A DNA stretch of 64,000 nt from positions 11,199,300 through 11,263,299 of the forward strand of contig OY979730.1 in the NCBI GenBank assembly GCA_963855995.1, written 5' to 3'. The notes under the pieces are model-generated. The model was not told where the DNA came from. It made no database searches and saw nothing but the letters and a program-made list of their open reading frames with translations. Origin of the DNA: Muricea muricata (taxonomy: Eukaryota; Cnidaria; Anthozoa; Malacalcyonacea; Plexauridae). The position numbers and the translations under genes were made by a program. Shown here one piece after another: positions 11,205 through 21,618 of this stretch; the first letter of the stretch is position 1; each line of letters opens with the position of its first letter.

Positions 11205-14003
11205 ATGAATAACATTGGAAATCTGGTGTGTGTCTTTGTTCTCTTTGAGATGGTCCTGGCCAACAATAACACAAGTGAGTTTAATTATTATGCTTCTGTT
11301 CCGTTATAGCATTATGGTATGTATGGTGTATAAAATGAATTATGATAAAGTGCCACTATAGTCGATGTTGTTAAAGATTGTTGTGGCAAATCAGAGACAC
11401 TTAAAGGGTAGAAAAAGTTTGAAAAATTCATTGATTAGAAGCTGCTCCCACAGACATATATTTGCTCTTGATATTTTCATCATATTTTAAAAATCTGCCA
11501 TGTCTGAAGTGTTTTTCTTTACTTTCTATTAATAAAAATATCTAGAGATTTCAAAATTTGATCTTGAATATCTTTAACACACTGTTGATGAAATAGGCGT
11601 TCATGGCTGTTCGCTCAATATCGTTGGCTAATTCTAAGTGTTGTGTGCTGTGTGATCAATGTGAACATTGTAATATCAGAATGAGTTTCCATGGCTTATG
11701 ACGACAAGTCTGTTGCAAGTTGTCAACAAACTTGTTGCAAGTTGATTGTCAAAACTTGTTATCCGCAGGCTTGCTGAAAGCTAGATTGCAAAGTTTTCTG
11801 TTCTTCCCCATGCACTTTTGTATATGTCCACACAATATTTTGTATTTGAAGAATTGAAAAACATTCAAAATGGACCATACACGGATCGCGAATCTTAAAA
11901 TACACAAAAGAGCTTACTCACTCACACAAGATTTATGGTAATTCCCACGTGTATTTTTCGAAATCTTAGTTCTGGTTGGTCAGTTTAAGTTAAACAATTT
12001 GAATACCAAAGCAAGTACATGCGAAGGTAAGTAAACTTTGAGATTCGCAATCCATGTATATATAAACATTGAAATTAAATCATTTTGGCGATGCACTGCA
12101 GATGCAAACATTAACATATTCAGCCAACTGACCATACCTTGAATATATAATGTTTATCAGTATAGAAGAAGTTGAAATTTCGTCACAAGAAGAAGTCACT
12201 TCGGTTAGTTCTCTTGCAATGCATAAATGTACGGACATGGGATCCTTTTCACTTGCGCATTTGTGGTCTTTTAAATTGTCTTCCCCACACACTTTGATAA
12301 CTCTGAAATCTGGGCTGCAAGTTGTTTCAACAATTTGTAACAAGCCTGATTTTAACGCACTTGTTGCAACTCGATGGAATTGACAAGTTTGTTGCACTTA
12401 GAGCAACCTAATAAAATTCACAACTTGCAAGTCTGTGGCATTGGTTTCCATTGGCTGTGTGCTTTGACATCCATTGTAATAATTATTTCTCTCCATTTAG
12501 CTCTTCCAAAAGTAAAAATCTACGGTGATGACAAACTTGTTCAGGGCTACTTAAAAATCAACTGCAGCGTTGATTCGCATTCGAAACCAACAACTCGCTG
12601 GTACCAAAATGATAATTTGTTGAGTCGTGGTGATTCCAGAGTACGGGAAGTGAAAAGTGGATACTATAAGCATCGTTACTGGAGTAATATAAGCCTTATA
12701 AATGTAAACACCGATGACAATATGACATGCAGTGCTCAAAATGCTAATGGAATGTCCAGAGCTTCTTACCTAGTTCCTTGCATTGCAGGTAAGATTTGTA
12801 TCTCGTGTGCCAGCTTCCAAAACGTTTATACAGGCTTGTTGTAAGCTGTCAATGTTACTGTTGTAACTCACTGTCAACAAGTTGCAACAAACTCGTCAAT
12901 TTCATCAAGTTGCAACAAGTTTTTTTAAACAGGCATGCTACGGCTTGTCATTTGCAGACTTGTTCCAACTTGTTGAAACAACTTTAGGCAGTGAACTTGC
13001 AACATGTCTGACAAACTGGCTTGGAAGTCCCAAAATAAACTTTTAAAGTTCGTAATAAATTTGCAAACTGTATAAAAAGTTGAACTTATAAATACAGCAA
13101 TACAGTATGTCCGCACCCTCCCAAAAATTTAGTGTTAGTTTTGCCCCTGGAAATTTAATTTGAATATTACTGGCTAGCAAAATAAATTGAAGTGCTTTTC
13201 TTTAGAGAGTTGCATGGAATGGAAAGGCGATTCACAAATAAATGTCACAATTTATGCTGGACAATCGTATTCAATTGTTTGCGAGTTGACGACGACAAAT
13301 AATCAAATCAAAAAATGTTTTAAGTTTGGTATAACTCACCACAACCAAAGCTACGAGATTGAGAATGTGCTGTTTAAAAGTCACAATCCAGATCCTTTGC
13401 ACTCCATCAGTTATACTGGTCTTAATATTACTCATGCAACCGTGAACGACACTGGGTTGTACTCGTGTTACTACAAAGAAATGTTTGCGACATCTTCAAC
13501 CTGCCCTAATCAATTCAAGAAGAATTTCAATATTGTTGTTAAAGGTAAGTCGTTTACCTTGGCTTGAAAAGAATTACAACCGTGGGTGGAGTTTGACTAT
13601 TTGTGTATTCATGTTCTGCCCAACTAATTTCTTTTGAAATGAGATTGATTTCAAAAGAAATTAGTGAGGCTGGAGACCAATATATGAATATTCACACACC
13701 CCCCCCCCAATAGAAGTTGCAAGTTGATTTTCAAAACTTGTAGTCCGCAGGCAGGCTTGCTGCAAGTTGTTTCAAATGACAAGTTGCAACACGCCCGATT
13801 TTAACGGTCTACTTGTTGGCAAGTTTTGGCAAGCCAGTAAATATGATAAATTGCAACAAGTCTGCGGCATTTTGGGCTGTGTGGTGCGAGAATAGATCGC
13901 ACCAAGACAGACTTGCGTATGTCACATAAATTATTACATAGATTACCGTAATCTCTCTATGTAGCCCCTTCTCAAATAAGCCCCCCTCTCTAATAAGCCC
14001 CCC

Positions 14004-14043
<40 letters not shown>

Positions 14044-15790
14044 GCTGTTATATTATACTATATATATATATATATTATATGCTGTTATATTATACTATAT
14101 ATATATATATATTATATGTTGTTACCAGGCACCGGTATATTATATGTTGTTATATTGTTAGTATAAATGCTGTTGTTATATGATATATACTGTGTAGTGA
14201 TTTTGAGTTTATTGCATTCAAAGAGATAATCTCCATCGCTGTTTTTTTTTTGGATGATTAAATAAGCCCCCCCCCTCTCAATTAAGCCCCCCTCTCTAAT
14301 AAGCCTCCCTCAAAAGGTCCGGAAATGAATAAGCCCCCCGGGGCGCTAAATAGAGAGAATACGTAACGAGGTCATGCGCTCACACAGACGAGTTTCTCAT
14401 CAACTTGTAATAGATGGTGGTTTTTCTTCAATTTAGAGCGGCAATTGCCGAAAGGAAAGAGTAGACAGAATGTAAGGGTGGCTGTTGGAGTGGCGGTTGG
14501 CTGTATCTTAACCGGCACTATTATTGTTGTCTTCATTTGTTGTTTGCGTAAGAAGAAGTTGAAATCACAACGTCTTTATGGTAAGTGTGAGAGTTTTTTA
14601 ATTCTTTTGTCACACATGAGTTACATGAGAGTTGATGAGGGTTGACAAGCGAGAGTTTGTATTAGAGTTCACTCAACTCTCATGTTCTGGTCAAACGAGA
14701 ACAATAGTTGCATGAGAGTTGATGAGAGTTGTGGAGCGAGAGTTTGTATGAGAGTTTTCTCAACTCTCATGTCCTGGTCAAACGAGAACAATAGTTGTAT
14801 GAGAGTTGATGAGAGTTGAGAAGTGAGAGTTTGTATGAGAGTTTTCTCAACTCATGTCCTGCTCAAACGAGTTGCATGAGAGTTAACAACCGATAGCTCC
14901 TATGAGAGTTTTCTCAACTCTCTTGTTTTTGGGAAATGAGAACAAGAGTTACATGAGAATTGGAAAGTGTGTGTGTTTGTATGAGAGTTTTCTTCTTAAG
15001 TTGAGAACTGATACTGTTATAAAGTATTAACATGCAGTCAAACGAGTTAATACCTGCACTTCCATCGATTCTTAACAAGCCTAAAAAACGAATATCAACA
15101 GAACTGGGACCCTATATACTGTACACAACACCAGCCTCACTTAATCACCGATTCACCGCACAGACAAGTTTGCATTGAAATATTTTTGTAGAGAGCGACC
15201 CAGAGCTTCGTTGGGATGTTTTTGTCTCCTACAGCAGCAAAGACTTTGATTGGGTAAAGGATCTTTGTAAAACCTTGGAAGAACCCCCTTTCAACCTGAC
15301 AGTCTGCTTACACCAACGTGACTGGGAAGTCGGTAGAACTATACTAGACAATATGGCGGAATCCATATACTGCAGCAATAAGACATTGCTTATCGTTTCA
15401 AAAAATTATTTGGAGAGTTCTTTTTGCGTCCAAGAACTGAACATTGCGATGGACTGCGAGAGCACGGCACAAAAAGTTTTAAAAGATAGGGTTGTTTTGA
15501 TAAAACTAGATGACGTCTCGTTAAAAGGTCTTCCCAAAGTTCTGAGACAGAAATCTTATCTAGACTTTTCAAATGAAGAACAGCGAAAGCATTACAAAAC
15601 AAAACTTCTCAAAGCTTTGAGGCCAAGGCGCGAAACAGTGGAGCGTGGGGACGATGAGCGTTCAGACGTGGAGGGGTCTGGCGACGAGGAGCGTGCAGAC
15701 GAGGAGGAGTCTGGCGACGAGGAGTGTGAGAGCATGGAAAATATACCATTGAACGAAATTTCAGACGATGGAAAACATGTGTCGATTTAA
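11205..15790 (+). CDS. Ig-TIR transmembrane receptor (IL-1R-like), two Ig domains
   Basis: Likely innate immune signalling receptor; the TIR domain would recruit MyD88-type adaptors inside the cell. Exons 11205-11274, 12501-12788, 13206-13544, 14437-14580 and 15192-15790 give 479 residues; every intron is phase 1. Exon 1 encodes a signal peptide (hydrophobic core LVCVFVLFEMVLA). Exon 2 is an Ig domain (INCSV, TRWYQN, MTCSAQN). Exon 3 is a second, more divergent Ig (SIVCEL, GLYSCYY). Exon 4 is the membrane segment (VAVGVAVGCILTGTIIVVF) followed by basic residues. Exon 5 is the TIR: box 1 WDVFVSYSSKDF, box 2 CLHQRDWEVG, box 3 region KSYLDFS. The BB-loop proline common in TLRs is Val here. The tail is strongly acidic with repeated GDEE. 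No ligand can be inferred. The start is the first ATG ahead of the signal peptide. Confidence 0.88.
11699..11785. repeat. Partial CTTGTTGCAAC element
   Basis: Short copy with GACAAGTCTGTTGCAAGTTG and TTATCCGCAGGCTTGCTG, in intron 1 of the Ig-TIR gene. Confidence 0.7.
12306..12460. repeat. CTTGTTGCAAC element with GGCTGTGT end
   Basis: Reads toward a TTGGCTGTGTG terminus, 40 bp before the first Ig exon. Placed by motif match. Confidence 0.72.
12832..12990. repeat. CTTGTTGCAAC element
   Basis: Copy in intron 2 of the Ig-TIR gene: ACAGGCTTGTTGTAAGC followed by CAACAAGTTGCAACAAACTC. Confidence 0.75.
13711..13885. repeat. CTTGTTGCAAC element with GGGCTGTGTGG end
   Basis: Copy in intron 3, preceded by a poly-C tract, ending GGCATTTTGGGCTGTGTGG. 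Confidence 0.75.
13947..14363. mobile_element. MITE with CGTATTCTCTCTATTTAG ends and an internal (TA)n tract
   Basis: Left end CGTAATCTCTCTATGTAGCC pairs with the inverted right end CGTATTCTCTCTATTTAGCG. Both ends are followed by AATAAGCCCCCC-type repeats. The centre is AT dinucleotide repeat with duplicated TTATATGCTGTTATATTA. No coding capacity. Lies in the intron before the membrane exon. Confidence 0.8.
14588..15000 (+). repeat. GAGAGTT minisatellite, about 4 to 5 units
   Basis: Unit of about 90 bp built from GAGAGTTGATGAGAGTTG, GCGAGAGTTTGTATGAGAG, TTTTCTCAACTCTCATGTCC and TGGTCAAACGAGAAC. The same minisatellite recurs at 18130, 50945 and 56515. Lies in the intron before the TIR exon. 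Confidence 0.88.
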
Positions 15791-15842
15791 ACACAACCAA
15801 GGCACCAGTTGCCGCCAATCCAATGCTCTGCATACTGTATAC

Positions 15843-16130
15843 ACAGCCAAAAACACCACAGGCTTGTCAACAAGTTGCAACAAAACTTGTCAATTTTATC
15901 AAGTCTGTCAAAACCAAGCTTTTTGCAACTTGTCATTTACAGATTTGTTACAACTTGTTGAAACAACTTGTAGCAAGCCTGTGGATAACAAGTTTTGACA
16001 ATGAACGTGCAACAAGTCTGTTGACAACTTGCAACAGACTTGTCGTCATCAAGCTGTCACAAGCTAAGCGAACCTATGCTGGTATCAGCTTGTTGATAAC
16101 ACGTCCGTTGCAACTTCCGCGTTCTGGCCA
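15843..16130. repeat. ACAGCCAAAA / CTTGTTGCAAC element, near full length
   Basis: Starts ACAGCCAAAAACACCACAGG. Runs through GACAACTTGCAACAGACTTG, a CATGC-like block and TTGTTGATAACACG, and fades at GCGTTCTGGCCATG. One of the longest copies and useful as a reference for the family. Confidence 0.8.
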
Positions 16131-16300
16131 TGTACTTGTGCTTTTGATGATGATAGCACAAGGACACGTTTTTTATGACCGAACCATTTTAAAATGGAAA
16201 CATAAATTACACCTGTAGACTCTCGCTGTTTCGATTACAGTAATTATTCAGTAACGCAGGTAGGGAATAATCTAGTCCCTTTCCAACCCCCTATAGAGCT

Positions 16301-16408
16301 GGGGCCGGTTGTATAAAACTCTTAATCACTTTTTTAATCACTGTTTTGTAGTTAAATAATGATTAAGTACAAAATACGTTGTTCTGATTTTTTTATACAA
16401 CCTGCCCC
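16301..16408. mobile_element. Short MITE, GGGGCNGGTTGTATAAAA ends
   Basis: Left GGGGCCGGTTGTATAAAACT and right GGGGCAGGTTGTATAAAAAA (inverted) form terminal inverted repeats of a 108-bp non-coding element. No clear target duplication was found. Confidence 0.65.
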
Positions 16409-16598
16409 TGCTTATTAGTTCGGCTGCTTGGCATAGAATTCTGACCCTTGTGATCCCTAACTTTCCCAAACACTCAAAGAACGCGGAAGTGTTAACTGTC
16501 AACGTCAACAAACTATAATACGAAGGCAAAGCATTTCATTCTAGAGCATACAGTAAGCTCTCTTCGTCGTTCAAGATTTCTTCAACCCAAAATCTCAC

Positions 16599-16616
16599 AT
16601 GAAACAAGATGCTTAA
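16599..16616 (+). promoter_or_regulatory. Upstream ORF overlapping the GPCR 1 start codon
   Basis: ATGAAACAAGATGCTTAA is a five-codon ORF starting 10 nt before the GPCR ATG. The GPCR ATG lies inside it, out of frame, and the stop comes just after. The same arrangement is present in all four GPCR genes, so it may limit initiation or allow termination-reinitiation. Function is inferred only. Confidence 0.45.
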
Positions 16617-17715
16617 CGTCAGCGGAGACGAAAGAGAAGCTGAAAACTGCTACAGGTCGTATTACGTTACGAAACCAACACAATCCTACATCGCAAACAG
16701 TATCGTTGGCTGCATTGTTAATTTGGCTCTTTGCTTTGTGGGCTCATTTCTCAACGCTCTGGTCATATACGTGTTTTGGAAAACACCAAAATTGCGATCC
16801 AAAACCTCGTATTTCATGATCATGCTTTTGTCTTCAAACGATTTGATGGTTACTTCAATCGTCCATCCAGCATTCCTGATGAATTCTATAACCGAAATAA
16901 CTGGTAGAGCTAGCTGTGTTTACAAGACAGTTTATCATGTGTCAAGCATAGTCTTGTGTCTGATGTCTGTCGTGACTTTTTTCGTCATGAATATTGAAAG
17001 ATATTTAGCTATCCTTCATCCTATATATCACATCAAACATGTCACTAAGCGTGGATGTTTTATAGCTTGTTTCGCCGTCTGGTTCCCAACAATAACATTA
17101 ACTCCAGTTGCTTATGTACTGAATTGGAAAGTTCAGGTTATAATCACTGTATTGGCTGCGATTGTGGTTATTGGAACTTGTTATGTCTACATTGCAATAT
17201 TTTGTATTGCGAGACGTAAGAAACGCCAGCGAAAGCTTGAAGTCGCCAAGAAAAAAGAAGAAATACCAAATGTCGAATCCGCACATATTAACGACGCTGT
17301 AACTCTGTCAGATGTCGTACCAGAGTCACTTCCAGAAGGAGTAGCAGAGGACAGCATCTCTGCAAACGTGGGCAAACAAAGCCCTTTAGGGAACGCTAGC
17401 AGTCAGAATACTTTACAAAGTGACATTGCAGAAAAGAAGCCAAGCAAAACAATGACATTCTTGCAGGAATTACAACTTGCCAAGATCTATCTGTTGGTAG
17501 TGTTTTGTACTTTCGCTTTGAATTTCCCAAACGCTCTAGTTCTCGCATTGCACCAGGATTGGGTGGACACCGTGAATGGCGTTGTGCAGGCCAACATATG
17601 GACAACTACTCTCGTATTCTTCAGTTCCACAAGCAATTCTCTCATATTTTTCTGGGGTAATATAACCTTGAAGAAGGAAGGATGGAAAGTGTGCAAAAGA
17701 TTGCTACGCCGTTAA
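16609..17715 (+). CDS. Class A (rhodopsin-like) orphan GPCR 1, intronless
   Basis: 368 residues, single exon, seven hydrophobic segments at about 34-57, 69-92, 108-131, 152-173, 179-203, 292-314 and 332-353. Family hallmarks: LNALVIYVFW in TM1, LLSSNDLMV in TM2 (the Asp of class A), NIERYLAILHP at the end of TM3 (ERY in place of DRY). Departures: extracellular loop 2 is very short and has no Cys, TM6 reads FALNFPN without the CWxP Trp, and TM7 ends NSLIFFW instead of NPxxY. Intracellular loop 3 is long (about 85 residues) and polar. N3 is a possible glycosylation site. The short cysteine-free loop 2 recalls the MECA group (melanocortin, cannabinoid, adenosine receptors), but no ligand is implied. 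An AATAAA lies at 18072. Paralogues follow at 18687, 22641 and 25527. Confidence 0.9.
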   Translation: MLNVSGDEREAENCYRSYYVTKPTQSYIANSIVGCIVNLALCFVGSFLNALVIYVFWKTPKLRSKTSYFMIMLLSSNDLMVTSIVHPAFLMNSITEITGRASCVYKTVYHVSSIVLCLMSVVTFFVMNIERYLAILHPIYHIKHVTKRGCFIACFAVWFPTITLTPVAYVLNWKVQVIITVLAAIVVIGTCYVYIAIFCIARRKKRQRKLEVAKKKEEIPNVESAHINDAVTLSDVVPESLPEGVAEDSISANVGKQSPLGNASSQNTLQSDIAEKKPSKTMTFLQELQLAKIYLLVVFCTFALNFPNALVLALHQDWVDTVNGVVQANIWTTTLVFFSSTSNSLIFFWGNITLKKEGWKVCKRLLRR

Positions 17716-18071
17716 ACTTCGCCGCGGTGTGATTGATGGCATTGAAGAGTGTAAATGTAACTAACGCTGCCAGTGTAGTTAGCGCAGTGCTATACATAAG
17801 CACAGCAATATACGGGATCTTTTACTAGCTGTTAGACTAATGACGTTAGCAGACTATTTAAATACATATGTCTAGAAGTAAAGTTGCCATTGTAGGTAGT
17901 GCAGTCAAAAGCACACAACTGTTATGTCACTATAGTGTAATTGCCTGACTTTACCGAATACGTATAACATGCTATGTGCAATTTATTTAAATTTGATTTA
18001 TTTAAGTTGTGTAAACGAGTATTCGCGCCACCGACCTATACTAACCGGCTTTGTGAGTGGTTGGTTATAAC

Positions 18072-18077
18072 AATAAA
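18072..18077 (+). promoter_or_regulatory. Candidate poly(A) signal of GPCR 1
   Basis: AATAAA 357 nt after the stop codon; the first one downstream. Confidence 0.4.
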
Positions 18078-18129
18078 ATACAATTAACTATAGATCATAA
18101 ACAGTGATTACTTTCGTTTCAATCACGAA

Positions 18130-18255
18130 GCCTGAAGTTGAGAAGCGAGAGTTTGTGTGAGAGTTTTCTCAACCCTCGTCTCCTGGTCAAACGGGAGCGA
18201 GAGTTAAATGAGAGTAGAGAAGTGAGAGTTTGTATCAGACTTTCCTCAACTCTCG
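18130..18255 (+). repeat. GAGAGTT minisatellite fragment
   Basis: About 1.5 units: GTTGAGAAGCGAGAGTTTGT, TTTTCTCAACCCTCGTCTCC and GGTCAAACGGGAG. Homologous to the array at 14588-15000. Confidence 0.85.
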
Positions 18256-18465
18256 TTACAACTTGTTGAAACAACTTGCGGCAAGCCTGTGGATAACAAG
18301 TTTTGACATTTAACTTGGATCAAGTCTGTTAACAACTTGTAACAGACTTGTCGTCAACAAGTTGTCACAAGCCATGCGAACGCATCCTGATATCGGCTTG
18401 TCGATCATAAGTCTGTTGCAAGACGTGAACAGACTTGTTGCAACCTGTTTGTTTTTTGGTCATCT
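18256..18465. repeat. CTTGTTGCAAC element
   Basis: Contains GCCATGCGAACGCATCCTGA and TCGGCTTGTCGATCATAAG; ends near TTGTTTTTTGGTC. Directly abuts the minisatellite fragment. Confidence 0.8.
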
Positions 18466-18676
18466 TGTGTGAGGGTCATGTATTGTACTAATTGTTCTTG
18501 CAGTCAAGGGCAAAGCTAGCACTTTAATTAGAAGAATGCGGAAGTGTTGTCAACGCTAATAAACTATAATCCCAATGCAAAGTATTTCCGTGACTCCGCC
18601 TAGTGTATACGGTAAAGCTCTGTAAAGCTCTCTTTTTTCGCTGTTAACTGAAGATTTCTTTATCTCAAGAACTTCC

Positions 18677-18694
18677 ATGAAACAAGATGTTTAA
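18677..18694 (+). promoter_or_regulatory. Upstream ORF overlapping the GPCR 2 start codon
   Basis: ATGAAACAAGATGTTTAA, same position and overlap as at GPCR 1, with one codon changed. Confidence 0.45.
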
Positions 18695-19784
18695 CGTCAG
18701 CAGAGACGAAAGAGAAGTTGAAAACTGCTACAGGTCGTATTACGTTACGAAACCAACACAATCCTACATCGCAAACAGTATCGTTGGCTGCATTGTTAAT
18801 TTGGCTCTTTGCTTTGTGGGCTCATCTCTTAACGCTCTTGTCATATACGTGTTTTGGAAAACACCAAAATTGCGATTCAAGGTCTCGTATTTCATGATCA
18901 TGCTTTTATCTTCAAACGATTTGATGGTTACATTAATCGTGCATCCAGCATTCCTGATGAATGCTATAACCGAAATAACTGGCAGAGCTAGCTGTGTTTA
19001 TAAGACAATTTATCATGTGTTAACGATAGTCTTGTGTCTAATGTCTGTCCAGACGTGTTTTGTGATGAATATTGAAAGATATTTATCAATCGTTCATCCT
19101 ATATATCATTTTAAACATGTCACTAAGCGTGGATGTCTGGTAGCTTGCTGTGCCGTCTGGTTATCAACAATTACATTGACTCCCGTTGCTTATCTGCTCA
19201 ACTGGAAAGTTCAAGTCATAATCACAATATTGGCTGCGGTTGTAATTATTGGAACGTGTTACATCTACATTGCAATATTTGGTGTTGCGAGAAAAGCAAG
19301 ACGACAACCAAAGCTTGCGGAGAGCAGAAGGAGAGACGAAAACGCTTTCGTTGTTGAAGACTCTTCGCAAAAGGATGCAACACTATCAGATATTGTAGCA
19401 GAGTCAGTTTCTGACAGAGAAGCAGATTGTAGCAACTCTGAAAACGTGACCAAACGAAGTTCTGTAAGTAATCAGAATACTTTACAATCGGGCACTGCAG
19501 AAAATAAACCAAGCAAAACAATGACATTGCTACAGGATTTACAACTTGCTAAGATCTATCTGTTGGTAGTGTTTACCAGCTTCGTTCTGAATTTCCCAAA
19601 CGCTCTGGTTCTCGCAAAGTACCAGAATAGACTATATACCGTGAATGGCATAGTACATGCCAAAATTTGGACTGTTACTCTCGTACTCTTCAGTTCTTCA
19701 ATCAATACTCTGATATTTTTCTGGGCAAACAAGACGTTGAAGAAAGAAGGATTGAAAGTTTGCAAAAGATTACTACGGCGCTAA
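18687..19784 (+). CDS. Class A orphan GPCR 2, intronless
   Basis: 365 residues, colinear with GPCR 1 and nearly identical through TM1-TM4 (for example GCIVNLALCFVGSSLNALVI and NIERYLSIVHP). Most differences fall in intracellular loop 3 (about residues 205-285), where sequence and length vary between paralogues. Same unusual features: ERY, no Cys in extracellular loop 2, FVLNFPN in TM6, NTLIFFW in TM7. The C terminus VCKRLLRR is shared by all four. AATAAA signals follow at 19825 and 19912. Same strand as GPCR 1 and 1 kb downstream, so a direct tandem duplicate. Confidence 0.9.
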   Translation: MFNVSRDEREVENCYRSYYVTKPTQSYIANSIVGCIVNLALCFVGSSLNALVIYVFWKTPKLRFKVSYFMIMLLSSNDLMVTLIVHPAFLMNAITEITGRASCVYKTIYHVLTIVLCLMSVQTCFVMNIERYLSIVHPIYHFKHVTKRGCLVACCAVWLSTITLTPVAYLLNWKVQVIITILAAVVIIGTCYIYIAIFGVARKARRQPKLAESRRRDENAFVVEDSSQKDATLSDIVAESVSDREADCSNSENVTKRSSVSNQNTLQSGTAENKPSKTMTLLQDLQLAKIYLLVVFTSFVLNFPNALVLAKYQNRLYTVNGIVHAKIWTVTLVLFSSSINTLIFFWANKTLKKEGLKVCKRLLRR

Positions 19785-19824
19785 GTTTTTGCGCGGTGTG
19801 TTTGTTAAATTGACAGACTATGTA

Positions 19825-19830
19825 AATAAA
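19825..19830 (+). promoter_or_regulatory. Candidate poly(A) signal of GPCR 2
   Basis: AATAAA 41 nt after the stop; a second at 19912-19917. Confidence 0.4.
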
Positions 19831-20437
19831 TGTGTATCTCGAAGCATAACTCGACAACAGTCAAATATGCAATAAGAGTGCTCGAAGAATGATGGAGGAA
19901 ATATTGTTTTGAATAAAATTAGCATTGTTTTTAGTTTAATAAAGTCGTACACATGCATGTTACAAATTTCATTTTCAATAATCGTCGAACAAATTTAAAT
20001 TACTTGTAATCTTCCACGCTGTAATGTTTATTTCACTTTCTTCTCTACCCTTCGAGTTCCTCCACCGCAATTTCAACACAAGAATTCCTGCTAAGTTGTG
20101 TACGTATAGCCACTATATAGCTATGTATACACACGCCAATACAACACTTTCGAAAACCTTCTATAGCGAGTTCTATCAATAGCTGCTCGTGTCATGAAAA
20201 AGGGTATATAGAACAGGCCAAGGAAACATCGAAAAACAGCAACAAGTGCAAAATTTTGCAGCTAGGATTCATGAAAGGGGAAACCTAATCCCATTTGATT
20301 TACAATTAAGGATCTTGGATGCTTAACGGTCCATAACATGCTCTTATATCAGGATGCGCAAATGGCGTACAAAATATTTAAATCATGAATGGCAGTGTCC
20401 CATTGACCTGCTTACGAGGCGTTCTAATATGCATAAT

Positions 20438-20590
20438 TAGAGAAATTCAGATTTGACTTACTCTACCGCTACCTTTTTCCGATTTTAAGCAATTTGATTG
20501 GTTAATCGGGTAGGTCCGGCACATCTGATTGGCTGAAAGATAGATTAAGGTAGCGGTAGAGGTATTGGAAGCCAAATCTGAACCTCTCTA
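20438..20590. mobile_element. MITE with TAGAGA..TTCAGATTTG ends
   Basis: Left TAGAGAAATTCAGATTTGAC and inverted right TAGAGAGGTTCAGATTTGGC, then CTCTACCGCTACCTT in both arms. 153 bp, non-coding. The inner ATTGGTT / GATTGGCT CCAAT-type boxes are also inverted. Confidence 0.75.
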
Positions 20591-21176
20591 TTGTAACACT
20601 CGCAACCGACTTGACTTAAATATACCTTAAAAATGTAGTACAAGCTTAGCGTGGCCCTCGTGCAGAGCTGTTAAAATATGGAACCAAGTCATGTCATAGA
20701 CTGCTGTACATTAAGCTCTTTGAAACGATCAATGAAAAACTGGCTTTTAATGGATAATGAGACCACTAGTTAGTAACATTAATATAGATTTAATATTTTA
20801 TCTTAACGTAATATTAACACTGTTTATATAATACCTCATTAAATTCTGGTTGTTAAGTTGGTTGATTATGGTCAGGTGATATTAAATAAAAAGTTCCATT
20901 TTCCACTCCTAGGAGTGCATTAGTTTTTTCCATAGCACTCTCACAATTCCCTTCCGTCAAAAAGCTCTTCGTACGGTCTTCGTAGTACTTTAGGCTGGTT
21001 TCGGTCTTAAAATGAATGCGAAATAATCCAAATACTAAAAAAGTATTTTCATTCGTTTAAAGATTGATTGTTCCATTCAACGAGGCGATAGCCGAGAAAA
21101 ATTCTTACCATTGCACTCATAAACATTCATCATTTGTATAATGTGACTAATGCAACCTACAAACATTATGTGCTTA

Positions 21177-21618
21177 TGAAACGAAATTTTGTGCAACTAT
21201 TTATTGATTGCGTTGCAAAGATCGCTTAAAATGACAGTGTAACGTCGTTGGTACATTTTTTCTATCTTTCTCCCTTCTCGACATATTTGACTTCATTTGA
21301 TATGTAAATTACACAACTTATGACATCATTGTGCATAATGAGTATCTTTGATTTTGATTGCTAATTTTGTAGCATATGACAATAAGAAACAACTAAAACT
21401 GTGCTGTACATGTGTAGACTAGGATTAATGGCTTGGTGTCTGCATTTTGTGCGAAATATGTCAATTACGCACTGTGATGTCATAAGTTGTGTAATTTGCA
21501 TGTCACCGAATAAAGTAGAATATCTCAAGAAGGAAAAGAGTCAGACAAATTCTACCAAGGTTTTAAGCGATCTTTGGAATGCGATCAATAAATAGTTGGA
21601 CAAAATTTTGTTTCAGAA
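21177..21618. mobile_element. Small foldback element with arms of about 150 bp
   Basis: Left GAAACGAAATTTTGTGCAAC, TATTTATTGAT and AAAGATCGCTTAAAA reappear inverted at 21560-21615. Inner arm CACAACTTATGACATCA matches TGATGTCATAAGTTGTG. The loop is about 150 bp. No coding capacity. Confidence 0.78.

Larger units (their letters stand above)
15791..16598. other. Intergenic region between Ig-TIR receptor 1 and GPCR 1
   Basis: Holds one ACAGCCAAAA element and one short MITE (listed separately). The remaining 190 bp before the GPCR is candidate promoter and 5' leader. No further gene is visible. Confidence 0.5.
17716..18676. other. Intergenic region between GPCR 1 and GPCR 2
   Basis: Contains a poly(A) signal AATAAA at 18072-18077, a GAGAGTT minisatellite fragment at 18130-18255, and an ACAGCCAAAA-family element. 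Nothing else coding is seen. Confidence 0.5.

Noticed and set aside
21401-21595. 64-codon frame near GPCR 3
   Set aside because: Falls wholly within the small foldback element.
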